A stretch of DNA of 18,663 nt, taken from assembly GCA_964383505.1 (NCBI GenBank), contig CAYLHB010000016.1:1-18663 (forward strand), written 5' to 3'. The position numbers and the translations under genes were made by a program. This DNA comes from CAYLHB01 sp964383505 (lineage in GTDB: Bacteria; Patescibacteriota; Minisyncoccia; Phycocordibacterales; UBA12088). The notes under the pieces were generated by a model. It was not told the DNA's origin, searched no databases, and worked only from the letters and a program-made list of their open reading frames with translations. How positions within the stretch are numbered: position 1 is the first letter of the stretch; every line of letters starts with the position of its first letter. Shown piece by piece: positions 1-7,011 of this stretch.

Positions 1-72
1 CTCACGTCATTAGAAACTAACCTACCGAGCTTTCGTGTTAGGGGGTAGGGAGAGGACCTCCACCCATTTTTT

Positions 73-101
73 ATTGTACTATGTAATACATAGTATGTCA
101 A
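73..101 (-). promoter_or_regulatory. Promoter with palindromic operator, reading off the left edge
   Basis: On the minus strand there is a TTGACA -35 (101-96) and a TACAAT -10 (78-73) with a 17-nt spacer, close to sigma-70 consensus. The spacer is almost wholly filled by a perfect inverted repeat, TACTATGTA-A-TACATAGTA (77-95). A repressor dimer bound there would occlude RNA polymerase. Predicted transcription starts near 66 and runs leftwards out of the window. A nine-codon ORF (ATG at 67-65, TAA at 40-38) lies at the predicted start; the real target gene is not visible. The promoter begins 7 bp past the tsaD stop codon. The promoter is seen in the sequence; repression is inferred, and I cannot assign a regulator family. 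Confidence 0.7.
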
Positions 102-107
102 TACTAC

Positions 108-1319
108 TTACCCCAATCGCATACTCCCGTCCGCGGAGAGTGGCATGTCCTCGGTGCTTTCCAGCACGGTGCCGAGAAGGTGTCGCATGTACGCCGCCAT
201 ACCTATCATCACCGCATTATCGCCCGTGAGCGAGGGGTCGGGGACATGGAATACATCGTGTGGCTGGCGCTCCTCAAACATGCGCGCAAGCGCATTGCGA
301 ATGTGCGTATTTGCGGCAACTCCTCCCCCTGCAAGGAGGGTCCGAGCGGGATATGCGTCGAGGGCGCGCGCTGTTTTGTGTACAAGTACCTCGGTCACTG
401 CATCCTCAAACTCACGGGCGACCACACCTTTTATGTGAGCGTTGAGCTCTCCCAGTTTTTGCACCTCATAGAGCACGGCTGTTTTCAGGCCCGAGAACGA
501 GAAGTCAAGATTTGGGTTCGTGAGCATCGGGCGGGGGAGACGTACCTCATACTTTGCCACTCCCGGCTGTACGACGTGCGCATTCATGCGAGCGTGGTGA
601 GCGAGTTTGCTTATCTCGGGTCCACCCGGGTAGGCAAGCCCCAGGAGCCGTGCCACCTTATCAAACGCCTCACCAACTGCGTCATCTCGTGTGCGCCCTA
701 TGACGTGGTAAGTACCCCAGTTTGTGACATGTACAAGCTCGGTGTGCCCTCCGGATATAAGAAGTGCGAGGAGTGGAAACCGTGCATCGCCCAGCACGTA
801 CTCGGAGGGGTCAGTGGTGTGTTCCACGAGCGCAGAAATAATGTGCCCCTCGAGGTGATTTACCGGTACCACAGGTGTGCCCCACACGAGCGAGAGTGCG
901 CGGGCAAAGTTCACTCCCACCCAGAGTGCCGGTTCAAGCCCGGGGCCTTTTGTGACCGCTATTGCTTCGAACGAGACGGGTGCATGGAAACACAGGAACT
1001 CCGTAAGCCCTGCAAAAAGCACCTGCTCGCGAGCAAGTATAGTATCAAGTTTTGCAGAGACGTCTTCGCAAAGAGTCACCACCTCCTTCTTAAGCATCTT
1101 TGCCTCAGTAAGCGCACGGACAAGGAGTGGCACAAGATTTGCGCTATGCTCGCGTTTCGCGAGGGAAGGGAAGACTCCCCCGTATTGCGCGTGCATTTTC
1201 GCCTGCGAGTACAACGCATTACCCACAATATGAAAGGTGGGCTTTTCAACCCCTCCGTCAGCTTCTATAACCGCGACCGCGGTTTCGTCACAGCTGGTTT
1301 CTATAGCCAAAATACGCAT
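108..1319 (-). CDS. tsaD: tRNA N6-adenosine threonylcarbamoyltransferase TsaD
   Basis: This 403-residue protein starts MRILAIETSCDETAVAV, the canonical TsaD/Kae1 N-terminus of the ASKHA fold. It transfers the threonylcarbamoyl group from TC-AMP to A37 of ANN-decoding tRNAs, in the cytoplasm with TsaB and TsaE (neither gene is here). The metal-binding HLEGH is at residues 155-159, GPGLEPAL at about 125-132 and the nucleotide-binding SGGHTE at 189-194. The family is usually about 335-350 residues; the excess is mainly an insertion at about 75-115 between the N-terminal repeat and the GPGL motif, with a smaller stretch at about 167-180. The start is set by the family N-terminus. A TACACT -10 (1337-1332) lies 12 nt upstream, giving a predicted 6-nt leader and no Shine-Dalgarno. 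A 398-codon open frame on the opposite strand is only its shadow. Confidence 0.97.
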   Translation of the reverse strand: MRILAIETSCDETAVAVIEADGGVEKPTFHIVGNALYSQAKMHAQYGGVFPSLAKREHSANLVPLLVRALTEAKMLKKEVVTLCEDVSAKLDTILAREQVLFAGLTEFLCFHAPVSFEAIAVTKGPGLEPALWVGVNFARALSLVWGTPVVPVNHLEGHIISALVEHTTDPSEYVLGDARFPLLALLISGGHTELVHVTNWGTYHVIGRTRDDAVGEAFDKVARLLGLAYPGGPEISKLAHHARMNAHVVQPGVAKYEVRLPRPMLTNPNLDFSFSGLKTAVLYEVQKLGELNAHIKGVVAREFEDAVTEVLVHKTARALDAYPARTLLAGGGVAANTHIRNALARMFEERQPHDVFHVPDPSLTGDNAVMIGMAAYMRHLLGTVLESTEDMPLSADGSMRLG

Positions 1320-1352
1320 ATGGACACGAACAGTGTATCTTCATGGTACACT
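1320..1352. promoter_or_regulatory. Divergent promoter region between tsaD and the oxidoreductase gene
   Basis: AGTGTA (1332-1337) and TACACT (1347-1352) form an inverted repeat with a 9-nt spacer. Read leftwards, the first arm is a TACACT -10 for tsaD, 12 nt before its ATG. Read rightwards, the second arm is an extended -10 (TGG-TACACT, from 1344) that could serve the downstream plus-strand gene with a leader of about 56 nt. Neither has a good -35. The tsaD assignment is more convincing than the rightward one. Confidence 0.4.
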
Positions 1353-1414
1353 CATACTGTGTATATATTGATATAGAGTATACCTCATTACTAACCAGTT
1401 TTGATTTGTTATTT

Positions 1415-2092
1415 ATGCACTATTCAATTTTAGGTACCGGCATGGTTGGTCGTGCTCATGCAGAGCGGCTCGTTGAGCTAGGTCATGAGGTCACCTTGGG
1501 GACGCGTGATGTAGAAGCGACTCTTGCGCAGAAGGAAAAAGACCATATGGGAAACCCCCCTTTTTCTGTGTGGTATTCAACACATACTAAGGTACAGATC
1601 GCACGTTTTTCACAAGCGGCACAGAATGGCGAGGTGGTTATCAATGCGTTGCGTGGCGATTCGGCAGTTTCCATTTTGTCTGCGCTTGCTGAAGAGCTAT
1701 CAGGCAAAGTGGTAATCGATATTGCAAATCCACTTGATTTTTCTAAAGGAATGCCGCCCACACTCACCATTTGCAACACTGATTCTTTGGCTGAAATGAT
1801 TCAGCGTGCGCTTCCTAAGACAAAAGTGGTTAAGGCGTTCAGTACTCTTGCGGCGAGCGTGCAAGTGCGACCAACGTTGGTTGCAGAGGGAGCACACGAC
1901 CTCTTTGTATGCGGTGACGATGCTGAGGCGAAGTTGGTCGTTCAGCAACTTGCAGGTGAGTATGGCTGGACTCGTGTCATGGACTTGGGTGATATTACAA
2001 GTGCACGTGGTATGGAAATGTTTTTACCGCTTTGGCTTCGACTATGGGGAGCACTCAAAACACCCATGTTTAATATTACGGTAGTTTCGTAA
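1415..2092 (+). CDS. NAD(P)-binding oxidoreductase, F420-reductase-like (COG2085 type)
   Basis: This 225-residue protein starts MHYSILGTGMVGRAHAERL, a Rossmann beta1-alphaA with the GTGMVG dinucleotide loop at residues 7-12 and GTRD at the end of beta2, typical of NADP-preferring enzymes. The VVIDIANPLDF and VVKAFSTLA stretches match the COG2085 family of NADPH-dependent F420 reductase-like proteins. The substrate is unknown; F420 use should not be assumed. An in-frame ATG at 1343 would add 24 residues, but these do not fit the family, so the ATG directly before the glycine-rich loop is chosen. It is followed 18 nt later by an SDR gene on the same strand, so the two redox enzymes are probably cotranscribed. 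No Shine-Dalgarno is visible. Confidence 0.85.
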   Translation: MHYSILGTGMVGRAHAERLVELGHEVTLGTRDVEATLAQKEKDHMGNPPFSVWYSTHTKVQIARFSQAAQNGEVVINALRGDSAVSILSALAEELSGKVVIDIANPLDFSKGMPPTLTICNTDSLAEMIQRALPKTKVVKAFSTLAASVQVRPTLVAEGAHDLFVCGDDAEAKLVVQQLAGEYGWTRVMDLGDITSARGMEMFLPLWLRLWGALKTPMFNITVVS

Positions 2093-2110
2093 CGGCGTCT
2101 CTCCTTAACT

Positions 2111-2812
2111 ATGGAACTCACTGAACGAGTGGTGATCATAACGGGAGCGTCCGACGGCATAGCCCGCGAGGTCGCGAAAAAAGTGACCGATGAGGGTGCT
2201 CATGCGGTACTCGCAGCGCGGAGTGAAGATGTGCTCAAAGAAATGGAAAATACTCTGGAAGGGTCACTCGCAGTGCCCACAGACGTTACGAGTGACTCGG
2301 ATGTGGAGCGGTTGGTGGAGCTTACTGTTGGACAGTTTGGCAAGGTGGATGTGCTTGTAAATTGTGCCGGACGAGGCATGTGGAGTTCTGTTTCAGACAT
2401 GAGTTTCGCCCAGTATCGCGCGATGGTTGACGTAAATGTGTATGGCTACTTGCGGATGATGCAAGCGGTCATCCCCTACTTAAAAAAGGCGGGGGAGGGG
2501 GTTATAGTGAACGTGAGCTCAATGGTTACAAAGAATCACTACCCCAATCTCGGTGGCTACAGCTCCACCAAGTGCGCGGTGGACGCACTTACCCTCTCGG
2601 CGCGCGCGGAACTTGAAAATGAGGGCATCAAGGTTTGTCTTATTCGCCCCAAGCTTGTCGAAACTGATTTTGGCAGGCACGCATTTGTACCTGAACCTGA
2701 CGCCTTGCGTGACCGCACAAACCCCAATGCACCCCCCATGGATACACCTGACTTTGTGGCAGAAAAAATTATAGAATTGATACGTACCGAAGCGGCGGAA
2801 ATGAACCTGTAG
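2111..2812 (+). CDS. Short-chain dehydrogenase/reductase (SDR)
   Basis: This is a 233-residue classical SDR. The cofactor loop is TGASDGIA (11-18), a TGxxxGxG motif whose last glycine is alanine. NCAG is at 84-87, the structural Asn in VNVYG at about 109, the catalytic serine in VNVSS at 136-137 and the YSSTK active site at Tyr150/Lys154. An Arg at 37 (LAARSED) after beta2 suggests NADP(H). It should be a soluble cytoplasmic NAD(P)-dependent oxidoreductase of unknown substrate; the sequence does not separate a sugar, fatty-acyl or other small-molecule role. It lies 18 nt after another Rossmann oxidoreductase and converges with tRNA-Val. No Shine-Dalgarno precedes the ATG. Confidence 0.92.
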   Translation: MELTERVVIITGASDGIAREVAKKVTDEGAHAVLAARSEDVLKEMENTLEGSLAVPTDVTSDSDVERLVELTVGQFGKVDVLVNCAGRGMWSSVSDMSFAQYRAMVDVNVYGYLRMMQAVIPYLKKAGEGVIVNVSSMVTKNHYPNLGGYSSTKCAVDALTLSARAELENEGIKVCLIRPKLVETDFGRHAFVPEPDALRDRTNPNAPPMDTPDFVAEKIIELIRTEAAEMNL

Positions 2813-2829
2813 CTCCTCCGGGATTTCTG

Positions 2830-2903
2830 TGGGCGATAAGGGATTCGAACCCCTGGCCTTTCCCACGTCAAGGGAACGCTCTAGCCAACTGAGCTAATCG
2901 CCC
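2830..2903 (-). tRNA. tRNA-Val (anticodon GAC)
   Basis: The minus strand folds into a full cloverleaf. The 7-bp acceptor GGGCGAT/ATCGCCC is perfect, the D stem is GCTC/GAGC, the anticodon stem TTCCC/GGGAA encloses loop TTGACGT (anticodon GAC), the variable loop is 5 nt, and the T arm has the TTCGAAT loop with one G-T pair. Base 2830 gives discriminator A73. The following bases are not CCA, so the 3' CCA must be added by a nucleotidyltransferase. It reads GUC and GUU valine codons. It converges with the SDR gene and is divergent from tsaC. Confidence 0.97.
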
Positions 2904-2919
2904 AAAAACTGTACGGTGC

Positions 2920-2948
2920 ATACTACCCTTTTTTATCGTATGCTACAA
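2920..2948 (-). promoter_or_regulatory. Promoter of tRNA-Val
   Basis: On the minus strand TTGTAG (2948-2943) and TAGTAT (2925-2920) are separated by 17 nt. The predicted start at about 2913 leaves a 9-nt leader before the mature tRNA 5' end. The -35 shares five bases with the -10 of the divergent tsaC promoter. Confidence 0.6.
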
Positions 2949-2952
2949 TGTT
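2939..2952 (+). promoter_or_regulatory. Extended -10 promoter of tsaC
   Basis: TATGCT (2939-2944) and the extended -10 TGC-TACAAT (TACAAT at 2944-2949) lie just before the tsaC ATG at 2953. No good -35 is seen. Either box places the transcription start within a few bases of the start codon, so the message should be leaderless or nearly so. There is no Shine-Dalgarno. Confidence 0.55.
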
Positions 2953-3582
2953 ATGGAAATACTTCCGGCAAGTGCTCCCCAAGCGATTGCGCGCGCTGTC
3001 GAGGTGCTTGCGAATCAAGAGGTGCTCCTGTACCCCACCGACACCGTGTATGGACTCGGGGCGGACGCGACATCCGTGGAAGCGGTGCAACAAGTGCGCA
3101 CACTTAAAGGACTTCCTACTTCACACCCGCTCCTTGTCGTCATGGCTGACATTGCAATGATGGAGGAGTATGTGGATCTTTCTCCAACTACACATCTGCT
3201 CGTAGAGCGATGCTTACCGGGCCCTCTCTCACTCATACTTCCTACACACAAGGGCAGTGGAGTTGTGGTAGAGCGACAAGGAACGATTGGGGTACGTGTA
3301 CCCGACCACCCATTCTGTCTTGAGCTCGCAAAAGCGTTTGGTCGGCCCTACACCTCAACAAGCGCAAACAAGCACGGCACGCCTCCACGCGACTCGGTGT
3401 TGGACATCTTGCAAGCACTCTCTCCAGACGCACATATGATAGGTGTTGCAGTAGAGGGGGGAGTCGCGCGTAACTCGTTACCATCCACTATTCTTGACTG
3501 TAGCAACGGTGAGGCGCGCCTCGTTCGCGAAGGCGCACTCTCACGTAGTACACTTGAAACTCTGATTCCACTTGTCTTGTAG
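2953..3582 (+). CDS. tsaC: L-threonylcarbamoyladenylate synthase (TsaC/YrdC type)
   Basis: This 209-residue protein is a single YrdC domain without the extra C-terminal Sua5 domain. YPTDTVYGLG (27-36), PGPLSLILP (89-97), the GVRVPDHP stretch (113-120), STSAN (144-148) and PSTILD (177-182) are the family's nucleotide- and threonine-binding elements. It makes threonylcarbamoyl-AMP from threonine, bicarbonate and ATP, the first step of t6A37 synthesis; TsaD, encoded nearby in the opposite direction, uses the product. One oddity is the usual KxR motif, which reads KGL here (Lys52, Leu54). The start is fixed by the family N-terminus and a -10 just upstream. The gap to the next gene is 42 nt. Confidence 0.93.
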   Translation: MEILPASAPQAIARAVEVLANQEVLLYPTDTVYGLGADATSVEAVQQVRTLKGLPTSHPLLVVMADIAMMEEYVDLSPTTHLLVERCLPGPLSLILPTHKGSGVVVERQGTIGVRVPDHPFCLELAKAFGRPYTSTSANKHGTPPRDSVLDILQALSPDAHMIGVAVEGGVARNSLPSTILDCSNGEARLVREGALSRSTLETLIPLVL

Positions 3583-3609
3583 CTGAACACGAAGGGGTGC
3601 GTGCAGTCG

Positions 3610-3624
3610 TGGTAGACTAGACCC
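3610..3624 (+). promoter_or_regulatory. Extended -10 promoter of the GH13 gene
   Basis: TGG-TAGACT (TAGACT at 3613-3618) is an extended -10 that ends 6 nt before the ATG at 3625. The predicted +1 is the A of the start codon, so the message should be fully leaderless. No -35 is evident. Confidence 0.55.
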
Positions 3625-5349
3625 ATGCAAGACGAGACACCTCGCTCGATACAAGGACTTGATCTAACGCCACAGGGAACAATGCATCCGTCGCCGGCTG
3701 ACTGGCGCGACCAGTTCATCTACTTTCTGTTGGTTGATAGGTTTGACGACGGAAAAGAGCATCCCCCATATGATCCTTCCGCCCCGAAGCGCGCGAGCGA
3801 TGACTTTGAGCATGGTTCTCTTTTCCAGGGAGGAAAGCTGGAGGGGGTCACACGACGACTTGAGTACTTGAAGCGTGTGGGGGTCACCGCGGTCTGGCTT
3901 TCTCCGGTACTCAAAAATAGGCAGGATGACCCTCGAAGCTACCATGGGTATGGTGTACAGAATTTTCTTGCAATCGAACCTCGTTTTGGAACAAAAGAGG
4001 ACTTGCGTACACTTACTCAACGTGCCCATGAGCTCGGGATGTATGTAATTCTCGATATTATTGTGAATCATACCGGCAACAATTGGGCGTACGAGAACGA
4101 TGAACAAAAGATGTACCGCCACGATGGAGCACCTTACCCATTTGGGTTTTGGCGCGCCAAAAACGCCCCCGGGCACTTCGAAGATGACGATGCAGTCTGG
4201 CCCGCTGAACTCCAAAGCCCCGAGTGCTACAAACGACGGGGTCAGATAGTGAATTGGTTTGACCAGGAGGAATCTGAAAACGGAGACTTCTCAATATTCA
4301 AGGAGCTTGACCTTCAAAAACCCATTGTGCTTGAGACGCTCATTGCTGTCTACAAATACTGGATAGCACAGGCGGACATTGACGGGTACCGCATTGATAC
4401 GGTGAAGCACATGGAAGATGATGTTCTGTCCGGGTTTTGCACTGCCATCAAAGAGTTTGCGCAATCGATTGGTAAAAAGAACTTTTTTATTTTTGGCGAG
4501 GTGGTCGCGGATGACACCACACTGCGTCGGTATGTTGGACCGCGCACCATTGGTGAAGAGAAGGTGTACGCACTCGATGCCTGTCTCGACTTTCCGCTCT
4601 ATTTTCTGCTTGACGAAGTCATGAAGGGTCACGCGAGTCCCCAATTGCTCCGTGACCGCTACGCACGCTTAAAACAACTCTACTCCACAAGTGATGCGAG
4701 CGAGTACTTTGTGACGTTTGTCGACAATCACGATCAAATGGCCCGCCCCTACAAACGATTCTTGAGTGGAGCAGAAGATCCGCGTCGTGCACTACTTGCC
4801 ATGGCGTACCTTTTAACCACACCCGGCATTCCAAGTATGTACTATGGTACGGAGCAAGGGTTTGATGGAGCCGCCTCTCCAGGACCTTTCCATGACTGCG
4901 CGGTTCGTGAGAACATGTTCGGAGGGAACTGGGGCGCGTTTCAAAGCATGAATATGCATTTTTTCAATCCCTACCACCAGCTGTACTTGGGTGTTGGTGT
5001 GCTAGCGGAAGTGCGAAAACGCGAACCAGCGCTCCGCTACGGGCGTATGTACTTTAGAGAGGTTTCAGAGGACGGCACATCGTTCGCGTACCCCACGCTC
5101 GGCTGGGGACTACTCGCATACTCCCGCTTGCATGTCGATGGTGAAGTAGTGGTTGTGTTAAATCTCTCCAATGCCGAGTGTCACAATCATGTAACTATTG
5201 ACCGATCACTTTCTCCGCCCGGGACTTTGTTTATTAATATTCTTGATCAAAATGACAGCGCCTTGTCGACCGAGGCAGGGGAACGTTCGGTTCTAGCGGT
5301 CACTCTTCCTCCTTACGGTATAGCAATTTTCAAACATGGTAACGTATAA
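3625..5349 (+). CDS. GH13 family alpha-glucan-active glycosidase (alpha-amylase family)
   Basis: This 574-residue protein carries the four GH13 conserved regions: DIIVNHTG (144-151); DGYRIDTVKH (253-262), with Arg256 and catalytic nucleophile Asp258; FGEV (290-293), with acid/base Glu292; and FVDNHD (365-370), with Asp370. DQFIYFLLVDRF at the start of the barrel and the C-terminal beta domain ending in PPYGIAIFKH complete an intact (beta/alpha)8 enzyme. There is no signal peptide or TM segment, so it should act in the cytoplasm. It probably hydrolyses or transfers alpha-1,4/1,6 glucosidic bonds of glycogen, starch or trehalose-type substrates; subfamily and exact substrate cannot be told. It is preceded by its own -10 and stands apart from other carbohydrate genes, so it may serve carbon scavenging. 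Confidence 0.92.
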   Translation: MQDETPRSIQGLDLTPQGTMHPSPADWRDQFIYFLLVDRFDDGKEHPPYDPSAPKRASDDFEHGSLFQGGKLEGVTRRLEYLKRVGVTAVWLSPVLKNRQDDPRSYHGYGVQNFLAIEPRFGTKEDLRTLTQRAHELGMYVILDIIVNHTGNNWAYENDEQKMYRHDGAPYPFGFWRAKNAPGHFEDDDAVWPAELQSPECYKRRGQIVNWFDQEESENGDFSIFKELDLQKPIVLETLIAVYKYWIAQADIDGYRIDTVKHMEDDVLSGFCTAIKEFAQSIGKKNFFIFGEVVADDTTLRRYVGPRTIGEEKVYALDACLDFPLYFLLDEVMKGHASPQLLRDRYARLKQLYSTSDASEYFVTFVDNHDQMARPYKRFLSGAEDPRRALLAMAYLLTTPGIPSMYYGTEQGFDGAASPGPFHDCAVRENMFGGNWGAFQSMNMHFFNPYHQLYLGVGVLAEVRKREPALRYGRMYFREVSEDGTSFAYPTLGWGLLAYSRLHVDGEVVVVLNLSNAECHNHVTIDRSLSPPGTLFINILDQNDSALSTEAGERSVLAVTLPPYGIAIFKHGNV

Positions 5350-5424
5350 ACAACCAATGGAGGTTCCAGTTGCAATAGATACGTGGCGGGTATGAGGTGA
5401 ACAGGCAAATGATGTTCGAGTACG

Positions 5425-5553
5425 CTACGCTCGATAGGGGTATACCACAAGGTCTTCCGGTGAATCGTGGAGCGCAGTGCGGTAGTGTCTTAAGAGCGCG
5501 TAGTTCTTGGAGTACAAGCGTGGAGCAGACTGAAGTAGGCATTTCATAGTCAT
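5425..5553 (-). CDS. Possible 42-residue small protein, unknown
   Basis: An ATG at 5553 (or a second at 5547) opens a 42-codon frame ending in TAG at 5425. It is rich in Tyr, Arg and Leu (for example YSKNYALLRHYRTALHDS) with varied, sense-like codons. It has no recognised domain, no convincing promoter at the right spacing and no Shine-Dalgarno. It could be a small gene, a gene remnant or chance, and I lean towards chance or remnant. Confidence 0.15.
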   Translation of the reverse strand: MTMKCLLQSAPRLYSKNYALLRHYRTALHDSPEDLVVYPYRA

Positions 5554-5581
5554 GGCTTATCCACCAACGGAACCTACACTT

Positions 5582-5610
5582 TTATCAAGCACCATTTTAT
5601 TTGGTATACT
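5582..5610 (+). promoter_or_regulatory. Promoter of the baseplate-J-like membrane protein gene
   Basis: TTATCA (5582-5587), a 17-nt spacer and the extended -10 TGG-TATACT (TATACT at 5605-5610) precede the ATG at 5619 by 8 nt. The predicted +1 is about 5617, a leader of two bases at most. Confidence 0.65.
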
Positions 5611-5618
5611 GTGCGTGT

Positions 5619-6980
5619 ATGCAGTACAGAAGTAAACCACCACTCCAAGATGTGGTGACGAAGCGGGGCATAGGCTCTTCGCGCGAGCAGCGTGGGAATT
5701 CGGCAATGCACACACCTAACCATGTACGAGAAGTAAGCCCCCCACACGTAATTTCACGTGAGTATGCGGACACCTTGGGCACTGAACATGGAAGCACACA
5801 CAAGAAGTGGCTTGTAGTCGCAATGGTTGTTGGACTCGCAATAGTTGGATCTGCTGTAGGCTTGTCTTTTATGTTTACGGGCGCAACGGTCAGTATTACC
5901 CCACGTACAGAAAGTTCAACTATTGATATGCGAACAGTGGCAACGCTAGAAAAGGTTCCCGATACGCTCCAATTTTCATGGGTTTCACAGGAACGTGTAG
6001 AAACTCAAAAAGTGCTCGCAGAGGATGAAGTTCAGGTTGAGGTACGTGCGAGTGGGGAGATTTCCATACTAAATGGGTACTCTACGGAGCCGTTACGTCT
6101 CATAAAAAATACTCGATTTGAATCTTCAGATGGAAAAATTTTCAAGATTCGAGATTCTGTGGTTGTGCCGGGAATGAAAAAACAAGGTGAACAATCCACC
6201 CCGGGTGTGCTGAAAGTAATTGTGTATGCCGATCAGCCTGGTGAGGACTACAACGTGCCCGCAGGTACATTCACGATTCCTGGGTTTGAGGGATTGCCCC
6301 AGTATAAGCTTGTAACAGCAGAGTCGGCAGAACCTATGAGTGGGGGGTTTAAAGGTTTGAAAAGGTCCGTGAGCCAGGCTCGCTTGGATGAGATTCAAAA
6401 AAACATAGAAGACAAACTGCAAGCATCGTTGCGCAAGGCGATTGAAAGTGAAGTAGCCACTTCACCGGACAAGGTCGTACTTGCAGAATCGGCGCGCTTC
6501 ACATTTGAGCAGATGTCCTTTAATGAAACATCGAACGATAGTGTGGAAGTGTCTGTAAAGGGTACCGTTCATGCCGTGGTTTTCGCACGCGAGCAGTTAG
6601 CGAAGTACCTCGCAGGTCAAGTGGTACCCGGCTATGATGGAAGCCCTGTGATACTCCGAAATCAAGATCTGCTTTTAATTAATGTTGTGGCAGACTCTGC
6701 AACCACTTCACCCGAAGGCGCGAGCGCAAACGAGCTTCCCTCGTCGATAGAACTTGCGATAAAAGGGCAGGTTTCGTTGGTATGGACGTTCGATGGAGAC
6801 GCACTACGTGGTGACCTCGCGGGAAAAGATAAGTCGATTATGGACATGCCTCCCGACCAAACAGTGATGGGGAAGTACCCCGGCATCAAGAATGCGCAAG
6901 CGGTTGTGCGGCCTTTTTGGAAAAGAAGCTTCCCGAGCAAGCCCGAGGACATTTCGGTGGTGACCCTGCTTGACTCCTAA
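5619..6980 (+). CDS. Single-pass membrane protein with possible baseplate-J-like domain
   Basis: This 453-residue protein has a polar cytoplasmic N-terminus (about 1-63, with basic and His residues), one strong TM helix (about 64-87, WLVVAMVVGLAIVGSAVGLSF) and a long predicted extracytoplasmic part of beta-rich, Thr/Val-rich sequence. Residues about 150-245 (from LNGYSTEPLRL to YNVPAGTFTIPGF and a PMSGG turn) resemble the repeated-strand region of baseplate J/gp47-like proteins that recur in CPR genomes as membrane-anchored proteins. That link is from memory and moderate at best. Its role may be at the cell envelope or in an appendage, but no function is established. An upstream TTG at 5601 is rejected because it precedes the -10 box. 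It ends just before infA. Confidence 0.6.
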   Translation: MQYRSKPPLQDVVTKRGIGSSREQRGNSAMHTPNHVREVSPPHVISREYADTLGTEHGSTHKKWLVVAMVVGLAIVGSAVGLSFMFTGATVSITPRTESSTIDMRTVATLEKVPDTLQFSWVSQERVETQKVLAEDEVQVEVRASGEISILNGYSTEPLRLIKNTRFESSDGKIFKIRDSVVVPGMKKQGEQSTPGVLKVIVYADQPGEDYNVPAGTFTIPGFEGLPQYKLVTAESAEPMSGGFKGLKRSVSQARLDEIQKNIEDKLQASLRKAIESEVATSPDKVVLAESARFTFEQMSFNETSNDSVEVSVKGTVHAVVFAREQLAKYLAGQVVPGYDGSPVILRNQDLLLINVVADSATTSPEGASANELPSSIELAIKGQVSLVWTFDGDALRGDLAGKDKSIMDMPPDQTVMGKYPGIKNAQAVVRPFWKRSFPSKPEDISVVTLLDS

Positions 6981-6998
6981 CACACTCACTGGTAGGAT
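6970..6998 (+). promoter_or_regulatory. Promoter of the infA-rpsI ribosomal operon
   Basis: TTGACT (6970-6975), a 17-nt spacer and TAGGAT (6993-6998) overlap the stop codon region of the preceding gene. The predicted +1 at about 7005 leaves 7 nt before the infA ATG at 7012. No Shine-Dalgarno is present. Confidence 0.55.
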
Positions 6999-7011
6999 AT
7001 GCCAACGTTGC

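Larger units (their letters stand above)
5350..5618. other. Intergenic region, 269 nt
   Basis: No gene is clearly supported on either strand. I see no terminator with a U tract after the GH13 stop and no cloverleaf. The right end holds the promoter of the next gene. The minus strand has a 42-codon frame (5553-5425) with sense-like codons but no recognised homology; it is described separately. Confidence 0.5.

Noticed and set aside
180..1376. 398-codon plus-strand frame opposite tsaD
   Set aside because: It is antisense to a clearly conserved gene, its product is Cys/His-rich nonsense with no motif, and it runs into the tsaD promoter.
3664..4215. 183-codon minus-strand frame opposite the GH13 gene
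   Set aside because: It lies wholly within a gene with intact GH13 motifs and shows no motif of its own.
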